A stretch of 64,000 nt of DNA, taken from assembly GCA_963791995.1 (NCBI GenBank), contig CAWBUQ010000019.1:1-64000 (forward strand), written 5' to 3'. The position numbers and the translations under genes are program-made. The notes under the pieces were generated by a model that was not told where the DNA came from, made no database searches, and saw only the letters and a program-made list of their open reading frames with translations. Each line of letters opens with the position of its first letter. Positions within the stretch are counted from its first letter, which is position 1. Positions 35,438 through 45,444 of the stretch are shown piece by piece. The stretch is from Bog-473 sp963791995. Its GTDB lineage: Bacteria > Actinomycetota > Acidimicrobiia > Acidimicrobiales > RAAP-2.

Positions 35438-36563
35438 TCAGTCGAGCAGTTCGGCCAGCGGCGTGTAGGGCATGGCCGTGCGCGTCGGCCACCGGCTTGC
35501 AGACGACCGAGCCCGCCGGCGACGTTCACGCCTTCGGCCAGTGCGGGGTCCGGCGCACCGCCTGCCGCCAGCCCTGGTTGGCGATGTCCAGCACGTAGGG
35601 CAAGGTGGCGTTGGCCAGCGCGTGGGTCGAGGTGTGGGGCACCGCGCCGGGCATGTTGGCGACGCAGTAGAAGATCGAGCCGTGGACGTCGAAGGTCGGG
35701 TCCGAGTGCGTGGTCGGGCGGGTCGACTCGAAACAGCCCCCTTGGTCGACCGAGATGTCGACGAGGACCGAGCCCTGGCGCATCTGCGCGACCAGCTCGT
35801 CGGAGACGAGATGGGGCGCCCGGGCGCCGACGACCAGGACGGCGCCGATCACGATGTCGGCATCGAGGCAGACCTCCTCGATGGCGTGCTCGGACGAGGC
35901 GATCGTCTCGAGCGCGCCGCGGAAGTGGTGGTCGACTTGGCGGAGGCGGTCGAGGTTGCGATCGAGGACGAACACCTTCGCGTGCATGCCGACTGCCATG
36001 GTGGCGGCGGCGAATGCCCGCCACGCCGGCACCGATGATCACCACCCGGGCGCAGCGCACGCCGGGGACGCCCGCAGACGAGGACGCCTCGCCCCCCGCC
36101 CGGCCGCATGAGGTGGTGCGCGCCCATGAGCGGGGCCATGCGCCCGGCCACCTCGCTCATGGGCGTGAGCAGCGGCAGCGAGTGGTCCTCGAGGCGCACC
36201 GTCTCATAGGCGATGGCGACGTTGCCCGCCGCGACGAGGGCGTCGGTGCACTCCTGCGAGGCGGCCAGGTGCAGGTAGGTGAAGAGCGTCTGGTCGCGCC
36301 GGGCGCCGAGGCGGTGGGTACTCCTCGGGACCGGCTCCTTCACCTTGCACACGAGGTCGGCAGCGGCCCAGACCTCGTCGGCGTCCTCGACGATCGTGGC
36401 GCCGGTCCGCACGAAGTCGGCGTCGGGGATGGACGAACCGTCACCCGCGCCGTGCTCGACCACCACGGTGTGACCGGCCGAGGTGAGCTCCCGCACGCCT
36501 GCCGGCGTGAGCGCGACGCGGTACTCGTCACTCCTTCGTCTCCCTGGGGACCCCGATGATCAT
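35438..36563 (-). CDS. ald: Alanine dehydrogenase (several frame breaks)
   Basis: The family pattern is unmistakable in pieces. MIIGVPRETK is followed by YRVALTPAGVRELTSAGHTV, VEHGAGDGSSIPDADFVRTG and LFTYLHLAASQECTDALVAA (substrate Lys and His nearby). NAD site text is VVIIGAGVAG, with KVFVLDRNLDRLRQVD, and then SVLVDISVDQGGCFESTRPT and YCVANMPGAVPHTSTHALAN. At least four extra bases (near 36540, 36085, 36025 and in 35450-35560) plus a compensated pair near 36330 disturb the frame. It interconverts alanine and pyruvate plus ammonia. GAGGAG lies seven bases before the ATG, and the previous gene stops four bases before it. Confidence 0.85.
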
Positions 36564-36566
36564 GGG

Positions 36567-37995
36567 CTACTCCTCGATGTTGCTCATCACGTGCTTGATG
36601 CGCGTGTAGTCCTCGAACCCGTACATGGAGAGGTCCTTGCCGTAGCCCGAGCGCTTGAAGCCGCCGTGGGGCATCTCGGCCACCAGCGGGATGTGGGTGT
36701 TGATCCACACGCAGCCGAAGTCGAGGTCGCGGGCCATGCGCATGGCCCGGCCGTGGTCGCGGGTCCACACCGACGAGGCCAGCCCGTACTGCACGCCGTT
36801 GGCCCACTCGAGCGCCTCGGCCTCGTCGCTGAACTCCTGGAGAGTGATGACGGGCCCAAAGACCTCTGACTGGATCATCTCGTCGTCCTGGCGCAGGCCC
36901 GAGACCACCGTCGGCGCGAAGCAGTAGCCGCGCTCCCCCACGGCGGTGCCGCCGGTCGCCACCGCGGCGTGGGCCGGCACCCGCTCGAGGAAGCCGCGGA
37001 CCCGCTCGAGCTGTGTCGAGTTGTTCAGCGGGCCGTAGTCGGCATCCGCGTCGTCGGTGCCCCCGACGCTCGTGCCCTTGGCCTGTTCGACCAGTGCGGC
37101 GAGCAGGTCGGCGTGCACGCGCGGCGAGGCCAGCACCCGCGTCGCCGCGGTGCAGTCCTGGCCCGCGTTGAAGTACCCGGCGCCGGCGATCCCTTCGGCC
37201 GCCGCGGCCGGATCGGCGTCGTCGAACACGATGACCGGCGCCTTGCCGCCGAGCTCGAGGTGCACGCGCTTGAGACTGGGTGCGGCTGCGGCCGCCACCT
37301 CCATGCCGGCGCGCACCGACCCGGTGACCGACACCATGGCGGGCGTGTCGTGCTCGACCAAGGCGCGGCCGGTGTCGCGATCGCCGCAGACCACGTTGAA
37401 GACGCCGGGCGGCAGGTGCTCGGCCATGATCTCGGCCATCAGCAACGTCGTGACGGGCGTGGTGTCGGAGGGCTTGAGGACCATGGTGTTGCCCGCCGCG
37501 ATGGCAGGAGCGAACTTCCAGACCGCCATCATCATCGGGTAGTTCCACGGCGTGACCGCCCCGCACACGCCGAGCGGCTCGCGCCGGATGAACGAGGTGT
37601 GACCCTCCATGTACTCGGTGGCGGCCAGGCCCTGGAGGTTCCGGGCGGCGCCGGCGAAGAAGCGGATCTGGTCGACCATGGGCGGGATCTCCTCGTCCAT
37701 GGTGAGCTGGAAGGGCTTGCCGGTGTTCTCGGACTCCGCTCGAACCAGGTCCTCGGCTCTGGCCTCGAAGGCATCGGCGATGCGGATCAGCGCCAGGCTG
37801 CGTTCCGACGGCGTCGTGCGGCGCCACCCGGTGAAGGCCTGCGCGGCCACCGCCAGTGCGGCGTCCACATCGGCCGCGCCCGAGACCGGGGCCTCGGCAA
37901 ACGGCTCGCCGGTGCTCGGGTCGACCAGCGGGGCGGTGGGCCCGTCCTCGGCGTCCCGGTACGCGCCCTCCGACGAAGTTCTGCAACCTGCGCAT
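36567..37995 (-). CDS. Aldehyde dehydrogenase, gamma-aminobutyraldehyde type (frame broken once)
   Basis: The ATG at 37995 opens MRRLQNFVGG. An extra base near 37965 shifts the frame, after which AYRDAEDGPTAPLVDPSTGE continues. Corrected length is 476 codons. Catalytic residues: Asn in AVTPWNYPMMMAVWK, Glu in VHLELGGKAPVIVFDDAD, Cys in GAGYFNAGQDCTAATRVLAS. The NAGQDCTA text is characteristic of PatD-like aminobutyraldehyde dehydrogenases, which turn 4-aminobutanal into GABA. EVFGPVITLQEF and GGFKRSGYGKDLSMYG close the protein. It is followed after four bases by alanine dehydrogenase, and the divergent side holds an Lrp regulator and an aminotransferase. Confidence 0.88.
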
Positions 37996-38186
37996 ACTGC
38001 TCCCTTCAGGTCATTCTCGACCGTGGCCCTGCGTACAGGATCACAGATACCCGCGATCTCAACAAGCGTTTCCGCCATACGGAGACCCCAATATGACGGA
38101 TTCAGCTTGACTGAGGCCGCTGAGGTGACACAATTCTGCATACCAGGGGTCGGAACCCCCAGGGGCCGACCGAAGCGAGGTGAGAA

Positions 38187-38693
38187 ATGCCCGACACCGA
38201 GGAGCAGGGGGAGCCGGGCAGCCTGCCGGACCCGCAGTTGGCCAGCGCCCTCCTGGACGCGCCCAACCGGGCCATCATCGAGGCCCTCCAGCGAGACGGC
38301 CGCCAGCCGTACGGCGCCATCGCCGAAGCGGTCGGGCTCTCCGAAGCGGCGGTGCGGCGGCGGGTCCAGCGCCTGCGCGAGTCGGGGATCATGCAGATCG
38401 TTGCCGTCACCGACCCGCTCCAGCTCGGCTTCACCCGCCAGGCCATGATCGGCATCTCGGTCGAAGGCGACGTGCGCCACGTGGCCGAAAAGCTCTCGTC
38501 CATGGCAGAGGTCGACTACGTCGTGATGTGCGCGGGGTCCTTCGACATCCTGGCCGAGATCGTCTGCGAGGACGACGAACGGCTGTTGCACGTCTTGAAC
38601 GATTCGGTGCGCGCCATCCCCGGTGTACGCAGGACGGAGACCTTCTTGTACCTGAAGCTGGCCAAGCAGACCTACACGTGGGGGACACGATGA
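38187..38693 (+). CDS. Lrp/AsnC-family transcriptional regulator
   Basis: The product has 168 residues. A helix-turn-helix lies at about residues 28-75: NRAIIEALQRDGRQPYGAIA and GLSEAAVRRRVQRLRESGIM. The C-terminal RAM ligand domain contains IGISVEGDVRHVAEKL, DYVVMCAGSFDILAEIVCED and AIPGVRRTETFLYLK. It lies between the aldehyde dehydrogenase (divergent) and the aminotransferase (32 bases downstream, same strand). It is very likely the local regulator of amine catabolism, sensing an amino acid or amine. Confidence 0.92.
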   Translation: MPDTEEQGEPGSLPDPQLASALLDAPNRAIIEALQRDGRQPYGAIAEAVGLSEAAVRRRVQRLRESGIMQIVAVTDPLQLGFTRQAMIGISVEGDVRHVAEKLSSMAEVDYVVMCAGSFDILAEIVCEDDERLLHVLNDSVRAIPGVRRTETFLYLKLAKQTYTWGTR

Positions 38694-38724
38694 GCGGCCG
38701 CCGCGGCCGTCAAGCGGAGGAGCG

Positions 38725-40105
38725 ATGACGACGACCAATCCCGAGAATTCCAACCTGAGCGCGCAGGCCGCGGCGCAATCTGTGGATGCATTTCAGCCGC
38801 ATGGGCTCCTACACCGACCACGAGGTCCCCGTCATCGTGCGGGGCGAAGGCGCCTACGTCTGGGATCAGCACGGCAAGCGCTACCTCGACGGGCTGGCCG
38901 GACTGTTCACGTCCCAGATCGGCCACGGCCGCATGGAGCTGGCCGAGGCCGGCTCCAAGCAGGCGGGCACGCTGGCCTACTTCCCGCTGTGGACGTACGC
39001 CCACCCCCGGGCGATCGAGTTGGCGGAGCGGGTGGCGGGCTACGCGCCGGGCGACCTCAACCGGGTCTTCTTCACCACCGGCGGGTCAGAGGCGGTGGAG
39101 TCGGCCTGGAAATTGGCGCGCCAGTACTTCCGGATCATGGGTCAGCCCCAACGGACCAAGGTCATCAGCCGTTCCATCGCCTACCACGGCACGTCGATGG
39201 GTGCGCTCTCCATCACGGGGATCCCCGAGCTGCGCACGCCCTTCGAGCCGCTGGTGCCCGGGGCGATCAAGGTCCCCAACACGAACTTCTACCGGGCCCC
39301 GCTCTTCGCCGACGACGAGGTGGCGTTCGGGCAGTGGGCGGCCGACGAGATCGAGCGGGCCATCGAGCGCGAGGGGGCCGACACGGTCGCCGCCGTCTTC
39401 TTGGAGCCGGTGCAGAACGCGGGCGGCTGCTTCCCTCCCCCGCCGGGCTACTTCCAGCGGGTGCGCGAGATCTGCGACCGCCACGGCGTCCTGTTGGTCT
39501 CCGACGAGGTGATCTGCGCCTTCGGCCGGCTGGGCCACTGGTTCGGCTCGCTGCGCTACGAGTACCAGCCCGACATCATCACGGTGGCCAAGGGGCTCAC
39601 CTCGGGCTACGCCCCCCTCGGCGCGATGATCGCGTCGGACCGCCTCATGGAGCCCTTCTTGGGCGCCGGCGCCTCGTTCCTGCACGGTTTCACCTTCGCC
39701 GGGCACCCCGTGAGCTGCGCGGTGGCGCTGGCCAACCTCGACGTCTTCGAGGGCGAGCAGATCCTCCAGCACGTGCAGGCAACGGAGGCGTCGTTCCGCG
39801 GCGCGCTCGAGGGCCTCTACGACCTGCCCATCGTGGGCAACGTCCGCGGCGCCGGCTTCTTCTACGGGATCGAGCTTGTCAAGGACAAGGAGACCCGCGA
39901 GTCATTCAACGACGAGGAATCCGAGCGCCTGCTGCGCGGCTTCCTCTCCGGCGCGCTCTTCGAAGCCGGGCTCATCTGCCGGGCCGACGACCGCGGCGAC
40001 CCGGTGGTGCAGCTCTCACCGCCGCTCATCTGCGGCCAGGAGGAGATCGACTTCATGGCCTCCACGCTGCGCGAGGTGCTGTCCGAGGCGTGGCGCCGGA
40101 TGTAG
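38725..40105 (+). CDS. Class III (omega) aminotransferase (frame broken once)
   Basis: The ATG at 38725 is backed by GGAGGAG. After ~20 residues one extra base near 38782 shifts the frame; removing it gives LWMHFSRMGSYTDHEVPVIV and EGAYVWDQHGKRYLDGLAGL. Corrected length is 460 codons. PLP-binding features: FFTTGGSEAVESAWKLARQY, VLLVSDEVICAFGRLGHW (Asp for the pyridine nitrogen) and ITVAKGLTSGYAPLGAMI (Schiff-base Lys). Relatives use putrescine, beta-alanine or other omega-amines with pyruvate. With the neighbouring aminobutyraldehyde dehydrogenase and alanine dehydrogenase, putrescine or a related diamine is the likely donor; this is inference. Confidence 0.9.
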
Positions 40106-41544
40106 CGCCGGGGGCGGCCCCGGGCTCGGGCTCGGGTGCTGCCTCGGGGTATCAGCGGCTCTCCCTGTGGTGGGAGGCGGTACCGGCGCCACTGCCGCCC
40201 CGCCCCGCGCTCACCGAGGATCTCGAGGTCGACGTCTGCATCGTCGGCGCCGGCTTCACCGGCTTGTGGACGGCGCACGCGCTCGCGCTGGCGGATCCCA
40301 CGCTGCGCGTCGCGGTGATCGAGCGTGAGGTCGCCGGGTTCGGTGCGTCGGGGCGCAACGGTGGCTGGTGCTCCGCCCTGTTCGCCACCTCGGACGCCGC
40401 GCTGGCCCGGCTCCACGGCCGCGACGCCATGCGTGCCATGCGCCGGGCCATGGAGGACACCGTCGACGTCGTCGGCGCCAGCGCGGCCGCCGAGGGCATC
40501 GACTGCCACTTCGCCAAGGGCGGCTCGGTGGACCTCGTGCGCAGCGAAGCCCAGCGGGCCCGGGCCCTGGCCGAGGTGGACGAAGCGTGGGCGCTGGGGA
40601 GCCGTGACGAGGACCTGCGCTGGCTCGGCCCCGACGAGGCGCACTCGCTGATCGGGGCGTCGGGCGTCTTGGGGGCGACCTTCACGCCGCACTGCGCCGC
40701 GCTGCAGCCGGCGCTGCTCGCCCGTGGCCTGGCCGACGCCGTCGAGCGACGCGGCGTCCGGCTCTTCGAGCACACCGAGGTCCTCGCGCTGCGGCCCGGG
40801 TCGGGAGGTCCGACCGGGTCGGCGGCATCGGTGCTGACCCGCGGCGGCACGGTGCGGGCCGACGTCGTCGTGCGGGCCACCGAGGCCTGGACGCCGACCC
40901 TGCCGGGGTCCGAGCGCGACATCGTCCCGGTGTACTCGCTCATGGTCGCAACCGAGCCGCTGGGCGACGACTTCTGGTCCGAGGCGCACCTCGACGGCCG
41001 CGCCACGTTCGCCGACTTCCGGCACATGATCATTTACGGGCAGCGCACCGCCGACGGGCGCATCGCCTTCGGTGGCCGGGGTGCGCCGTACCACTATGGC
41101 TCGGCGGTGCGGGCTTCGTTCGACCACGAGCCCGACGTCCACGCGTTGTTGCGCCAGACGTTGACCGAGCTGTTCCCGGCACTGGCGGGCGCCCGCTTCA
41201 CCCACGCGTGGGGCGGCCCGCTCGGGATCCCACGCGACTGGCACTCCTCGGTGGGCCTCGACCGCAGCAGCGGCCTCGCCTGGGCCGGCGGCTACGTCGG
41301 CGACGGGGTGGCCACCACGAACCTGGCCGGGCGCACCCTGGCCGACCTCATTACCGGCGCAGACACCGACATCACCCACCTGCCCTGGGTCGGACACCGC
41401 TCACCGCGCTGGGAACCCGAACCGCTGCGCTGGCTGGGGGTCAACGCCGGATTGTGGACCATGAAGCTGGCAGATCGCAGCGAGGCGCGCCGAGGGCGGC
41501 CGAGCAAGGTGGCCGGGGCGATGGGGCGGCTCCTCGGCCAGTGA
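40090..41544 (+). CDS. FAD-dependent amine oxidoreductase (PuuB/DAO-like)
   Basis: The product has 484 residues. The GTG at 40090 overlaps the aminotransferase end by 16 bases. The FAD dinucleotide site is VDVCIVGAGFTGLWTAHALA, followed by EVAGFGASGRNGGWCSALFA, typical of gamma-glutamylputrescine-oxidase-like proteins. The substrate side has IIYGQRTADGRIAFGGRGAP and THAWGGPLGIPRDWHSSVGL, and the C-terminal FAD contact is WAGGYVGDGVATTNLAGRTL. It oxidises a primary or secondary amine to the imine or aldehyde, feeding the aldehyde dehydrogenase. Confidence 0.88.
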   Translation: MAPDVAPGAAPGSGSGAASGYQRLSLWWEAVPAPLPPRPALTEDLEVDVCIVGAGFTGLWTAHALALADPTLRVAVIEREVAGFGASGRNGGWCSALFATSDAALARLHGRDAMRAMRRAMEDTVDVVGASAAAEGIDCHFAKGGSVDLVRSEAQRARALAEVDEAWALGSRDEDLRWLGPDEAHSLIGASGVLGATFTPHCAALQPALLARGLADAVERRGVRLFEHTEVLALRPGSGGPTGSAASVLTRGGTVRADVVVRATEAWTPTLPGSERDIVPVYSLMVATEPLGDDFWSEAHLDGRATFADFRHMIIYGQRTADGRIAFGGRGAPYHYGSAVRASFDHEPDVHALLRQTLTELFPALAGARFTHAWGGPLGIPRDWHSSVGLDRSSGLAWAGGYVGDGVATTNLAGRTLADLITGADTDITHLPWVGHRSPRWEPEPLRWLGVNAGLWTMKLADRSEARRGRPSKVAGAMGRLLGQ

Positions 41545-41574
41545 GCGGGCGAGGGTCGTGCCACAATCGGCGGC

Positions 41575-42027
41575 GTGCAGCAGTCGGTCGAGATGGCGAT
41601 CACCAGCCTCGTCTACACCTACGCGGAGCGGATCGATGCCGGCGACTTCGCCGGCATCGGCGAGCTCTTCGCGCACGCCACCTTGACGTTCGAGGGCTTC
41701 GGGGACGCGGTCAGCGGTCGCGAAGCCATCGAAGCCCTCTACACGCGGAGCACCCGGCGCTACGAGGACGGGACCCCACGCACCAAGCACGTGATGACCA
41801 ACGTCATCGTCGAGCTCGCCGACGACGGCACCAGCGCGACGAGCCGGTCCTACTTCACCGTGCTGCAGGCCGTGCCGGGCGCGCTGGCGCTGCAGCCGGT
41901 CATCGGGGGCCGCTATCGGCACTCCTACGAGCAGGTGAGCGGTGCATGGCGGGTGGTTACCATGCACGTCATCATCGACCTCGTCGGCGATCTGGCCCAC
42001 CACATGCTCTTCGACCTCACACCATGA
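41575..42027 (+). CDS. SnoaL-like/NTF2-fold protein
   Basis: The product has 150 residues. The pattern EMAITSLVYTYAERIDAGDF, ELFAHATLTFEGFGDAVSGR and TKHVMTNVIVELADDGTSAT is typical of the SnoaL_4 group, whose members resemble ring-hydroxylating dioxygenase small subunits. The Tyr and Asp near the N-terminus are where catalytic residues usually lie, but no specific reaction can be named. It starts 30 bases after the FAD oxidase and overlaps the following DUF2505 gene by four bases. Confidence 0.8.
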   Translation: MQQSVEMAITSLVYTYAERIDAGDFAGIGELFAHATLTFEGFGDAVSGREAIEALYTRSTRRYEDGTPRTKHVMTNVIVELADDGTSATSRSYFTVLQAVPGALALQPVIGGRYRHSYEQVSGAWRVVTMHVIIDLVGDLAHHMLFDLTP

Positions 42028-42515
42028 AGCTCTCGCTCACCTACGGCTGGGACTGCACGCCCGAGGAGTTCTGGGCCCTCTACTACGACCCCGAGTTCGC
42101 GGTGCGCCTGCACCTCGAGTGCCTGGGTTCGACCTCGGCCGAGGTGCTCTCCCAGGAGGGCGACCTGACCAGCGGGCTCGTGCGCACGCTGCGCTACGGA
42201 CAGCGGCCCCCCATGCCGGGCCCCGTGCGCAAGATCTTCGGCGAAGAGGTGGTCACGACCGAGGTGAGCACCTACGACCCGGCCACGTCCACCACGACGT
42301 TCACCATGACGCCGGGCACCATGGCGGACAAGACGCTGATCGACGGCGTCATCGCCTTCACCAGCGAAGGTGACAGCACGGTCGAGACCTTCTCGCTCGA
42401 GGCCCGCGTCAAGATCTTCGGCGCCGGCCCCATCGTCGAGCGCTTCATTGAGCACCAGGCCCGCGAGATGCAAGAGAAGTCGGTCGGCTACATGCGGAGC
42501 GAACTCGGCGGCTGA
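42024..42515 (+). CDS. DUF2505-family protein (START-like fold)
   Basis: The product has 163 residues. MKLSLTYGWDCTPEEFWALY and DPEFAVRLHLECLGSTSAEV are the opening of DUF2505 proteins, a lipid-transfer-like SRPBCC fold found in actinobacteria. IFGAGPIVERFIEHQAREMQ forms the final helix. A hydrophobic ligand pocket is expected from the fold; the ligand is unknown. The ATG overlaps the previous stop (ATGA). Confidence 0.82.
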   Translation: MKLSLTYGWDCTPEEFWALYYDPEFAVRLHLECLGSTSAEVLSQEGDLTSGLVRTLRYGQRPPMPGPVRKIFGEEVVTTEVSTYDPATSTTTFTMTPGTMADKTLIDGVIAFTSEGDSTVETFSLEARVKIFGAGPIVERFIEHQAREMQEKSVGYMRSELGG

Positions 42516-42587
42516 CCGCGCCCGGCGCTGCGTGCGACCGGGTCGCCGCGACGTCAATGGTCCTGCGGGTCTGCGGGTTCTGCGGTT

Positions 42588-43985
42588 TCAGTCCCCGAGC
42601 CACGGCTCGCGCCAGTGCGGGTAGCCCGCCACCAACGTGTCGGCCCCCGCCGGACCCCAGCATCCGGGCGCATAGATCTCGACCGGCGGTGGCGCGTCGA
42701 GCAGGGGCTGGACGATGCGCCAGGTCTCCTCGACGCTGTCCTCTCTGGTGAAGAGCGAGGAGTCCCCGTGCAGAGCGTCGCCGAGCAGGCGCTCGTAGGG
42801 CTCGGGCAGCGAGCCGAGCTCCTGGGCGAAGATCAGTGAGAGGTCGACGGTGCGCGTGGTCTCGGCCCCCGGGGTCTTGGCCTGCACCACCAGGTCGGCA
42901 CCGGGATTGGGGTCGATGCGCAGGACCAGCTCGTCGGGGTCGGGGACGGCCCCGCCGTCGAAGGCCATCCGGGGTGGCCGCTTGAAGATGATCCGAACCT
43001 CGGTCGCCCGCACCGCGAGGCACTTGCCCGCTCGGATGAAGAACGGCACCCCGCTCCAGCGCCAGTTCTCGATCCCGAGGCGCAGCGCGGCGAACGTCTC
43101 GGTCTGCGAACCCTTGGCCACGCCCGGGACGTCGAGGTAGCCCTCGTACTGTCCGCGGCACGTAGCGCGCGGGCTGGGCGTCGGGGATGGCCCGGAACAC
43201 CTCGACCCTCTTGTCCCGCAGACCGTCGGCGTCGGGGGTGGCCGGGGGTTCGGAGGCGAAGAGGCCAAGGATCTGCAAGAGATGGTTCTGCACGACGTCG
43301 CGCAACGCGCCGACCGGGTCGTAGAACTTGCCACGATCCTCCACACCGAAGTCCTCGGCCATGGTGATCTGCACGCACTCGATGCGGTCGCGGTTCCACA
43401 GCGGCTCGAAGATGGAGTTGGCGAAGCGCAGGAACAAGATGTCCATGGCCGGTTCCTTGCCCAAGAAGTGGTCGATGCGCAGGATCTGCCATTCGTGGAG
43501 CAGCTTGCGCAACTCGGCGTTGAGCGCCTTGGCCGAGGCCAGGTCGTGCCCGAACGGCTTCTCCACCACGACCCGGGCGCGGCTCGGTCAGCCCGACCGC
43601 GGCTCAATCCTTCGACCACACGGCCGAAGAGCGAAGGCGGGATCTCGAGGTAGAAGACCGGGTCGGACCGACCCGCGACGGCCGTGGCCACCTTGGCGTA
43701 GGTGGCGGCGTCGGCGTAATCGCCCGAGACCATGGAGAGCCGGGCGGCGAACCGCTCGAACACCGCGTCGTCGATGGTCTGACCGGAGTCGGCGATTGCT
43801 TGGCGGGCGTGGGCGCGCAGCTGGTCGTCGGACCAATCGTCCCGGGCGACCCCGACGATGGGGCACGGGATCATCCCTCGGGCCTCGAGCCGGTAGAGCG
43901 AGCGGAACGTCATCTTCTTGGCCAGATCGCCCGTGATGCCGAAGACGACCAGGACATCAGCCGTTGTCATCGTGCCGTCAACCAT
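42588..43985 (-). CDS. zwf: Glucose-6-phosphate 1-dehydrogenase (frame broken three times)
   Basis: The NADP site is VLVVFGITGDLAKKMTFRSL. Catalytic text is ILRIDHFLGKEPAMDILFLR (RIDHFLGK, with His) and FANSIFEPLWNRDRIECVQI. Later blocks are GALRDVVQNHLLQILGLFA, GVPFFIRAGKCLAVRATEVR and YERLLGDALHGDSSLFTRED. Extra bases near 43600, 43590 and 43160 move the frame three times and so return it to the original. Corrected length is 465 codons. ATG 43985 is taken as start; ATG 43970 (MTTADV) is also possible. It makes 6-phosphogluconolactone and NADPH, the entry to the pentose phosphate pathway. Confidence 0.93.
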   Translation of the reverse strand: MVDGTMTTADVLVVFGITGDLAKKMTFRSLYRLEARGMIPCPIVGVARDDWSDDQLRAHARQAIADSGQTIDDAVFERFAARLSMVSGDYADAATYAKVATAVAGRSDPVFYLEIPPSLFGRVVEGLSRGRADRAAPGSWWRSRSGTTWPRPRRSTPSCASCSTNGRSCASTTSWARNRPWTSCSCASPTPSSSRCGTATASSACRSPWPRTSVWRIVASSTTRSARCATSCRTISCRSLASSPPNPRPPPTPTVCGTRGSRCSGPSPTPSPRATCRGQYEGYLDVPGVAKGSQTETFAALRLGIENWRWSGVPFFIRAGKCLAVRATEVRIIFKRPPRMAFDGGAVPDPDELVLRIDPNPGADLVVQAKTPGAETTRTVDLSLIFAQELGSLPEPYERLLGDALHGDSSLFTREDSVEETWRIVQPLLDAPPPVEIYAPGCWGPAGADTLVAGYPHWREPWLGD

Positions 43986-44118
43986 GTCGCCCACTTTCTG
44001 GTCCTTCCGGTCGTCGAACCGGGCTCACCGTTGCGATGAGCCCGCAGCCTGTCAGAATCGGCGGCATCCATCGACGTCGGGCGCCGCGTCGCCCACATGA
44101 GCAGCGAGGGGAAGAGGT

Positions 44119-44769
44119 GTGAGCACCGAGCGGGAGAAGCAGGTCGCGGCAGAGGCCGCGGCCACCTTGGTGGAGTCCTCCATGACGGTGGGGTTGGGCA
44201 CCGGATCGACGGTGGCCTACCTCCTCCCGGCGTTGGCGGCGCGCTCCCTCGACATCCGCTGTGCCGCCACCTCGCCTCGAACCGAGGAGGCAGCCCGTGT
44301 CCTGGGTCTGCGCATGGAGCCATTCGTCGACATCGATCGCTTCGACGTCGCCATCGACGGTGCCGACCAGATCACACCCGACGGCTGGCTGGTCAAGGGC
44401 GGCGGCGCGGCGCACACGCGCGAGAAGATCGTGGCGGCCGCAGCCGACCGTTTCGTGGTGATCGCCGATTCGTCCAAGTCGGTGGCGTCGCTGCACCCCC
44501 CGATCCCGCTCGAGCTCTTGGTCTTCGGACTGCGCGCCACCCTGCGGCACGTCGGCTCCGTCACGCTGCGCGACGTCCCCCACAGCCCCGACGGGGGGGT
44601 CATCGCCGACTACACGGGGCCGGTCGACGATCCACGCGCCCTGGCGGCGCGCCTGGCCGCGACCCCGGGCGTCGTCGAACACGGGCTCTTCCCACCAGAG
44701 ATGGTCTCGACGGTGCTCGTCGGGTCCGGTGACACGGTCGAGCGGACCGACCTGGCCCACGCGGGCTGA
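44119..44769 (+). CDS. rpiA: Ribose-5-phosphate isomerase A
   Basis: The product has 216 residues. The phosphate loop is MTVGLGTGSTVAYLLPALAA; the catalytic Asp/Lys regions are FDVAIDGADQITPDGWLVKG and GGAAHTREKIVAAAADRFVV. C-terminal blocks ADYTGPVDDPRALAARLAAT and GVVEHGLFPPEM complete the family. It interconverts ribulose 5-phosphate and ribose 5-phosphate. It is divergent from zwf (133-base gap) and convergent with pgl. A GAGGGGAAGAGG stretch precedes the GTG. Confidence 0.92.
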   Translation: MSTEREKQVAAEAAATLVESSMTVGLGTGSTVAYLLPALAARSLDIRCAATSPRTEEAARVLGLRMEPFVDIDRFDVAIDGADQITPDGWLVKGGGAAHTREKIVAAAADRFVVIADSSKSVASLHPPIPLELLVFGLRATLRHVGSVTLRDVPHSPDGGVIADYTGPVDDPRALAARLAATPGVVEHGLFPPEMVSTVLVGSGDTVERTDLAHAG

Positions 44770-44783
44770 GCAGCGGCGACGAG

Positions 44784-45439
44784 TCAGAGCGCAGCCTGGT
44801 CGGCCAGGACCAGGGACGACGCCGCCTCGACGCGGCCGGCCGGGATGGAGGTGTCCCCGGCCAGGAGCTGTGCCAGCGGCGTCTTCTTGTCTTCGCCGGT
44901 GATCAACCACAGGATCTGGCGGGCCCGCGCCAAGCCCGGATAGGTCAACGTCATCCGTATTCGGTCCTGGTAGGGCTGGGTCAGGCCGACCAGGCGATCG
45001 GTCACCGAGAGGACCGGGTCGCCGGGCACCAGCGACGCGGTGTGGCCGTCGGGACCCAGACCCAGGTGGATCAGGTCGAATTGCCCGGGCAGGGCTGCGG
45101 CGTAGGCGTCGGCGGCCGCCTCGAGATCAGGGTCTTCGACGCCCATCGGGCGCACCTGAGCCGGGGCCGTGCCCAGGGCTTCACGCAGGTGGTGCAGGTT
45201 GCGGTCGGGGTCGTCCGCCGGCGCCACCCGTTCATCGACCTGGTAGATCACCACCGACGCCCAGGGCACGTCTTCGCCGGCCAGCTCGGTGAACATCGCC
45301 CACGGCGTGTGGCCGCCGCTCACTGCGAAGTGGAAGCTCGCCGCGCCGCGACGGCGTCGCGGGCGGCGCCCGCCACGAAGGCGGCGCCGGCCCGGGCGAC
45401 CGCCGCGGGGTCGGGCTGCGCCTCGACCGTGTGCAGCAC
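44784..45439 (-). CDS. pgl: 6-Phosphogluconolactonase (frame broken once)
   Basis: The GTG at 45439 begins five bases after the gnd stop and reads LHTVEAQPDPAAVARAGAAF. Near 45350 the frame changes (one missing base or two extra). The conserved remainder is FHFAVSGGHTPWAMFTELAG, VVIYQVDERVAPADDPDRNL, FDLIHLGLGPDGHTASLVPG (catalytic GxGxDGHTASLFPG-type site) and LWLITGEDKKTPLAQLLAGD. It hydrolyses 6-phosphogluconolactone. It is the last gene of the tkt-tal-pgi-gnd-pgl operon. Confidence 0.9.
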
Positions 45440-45444
45440 CGGGC

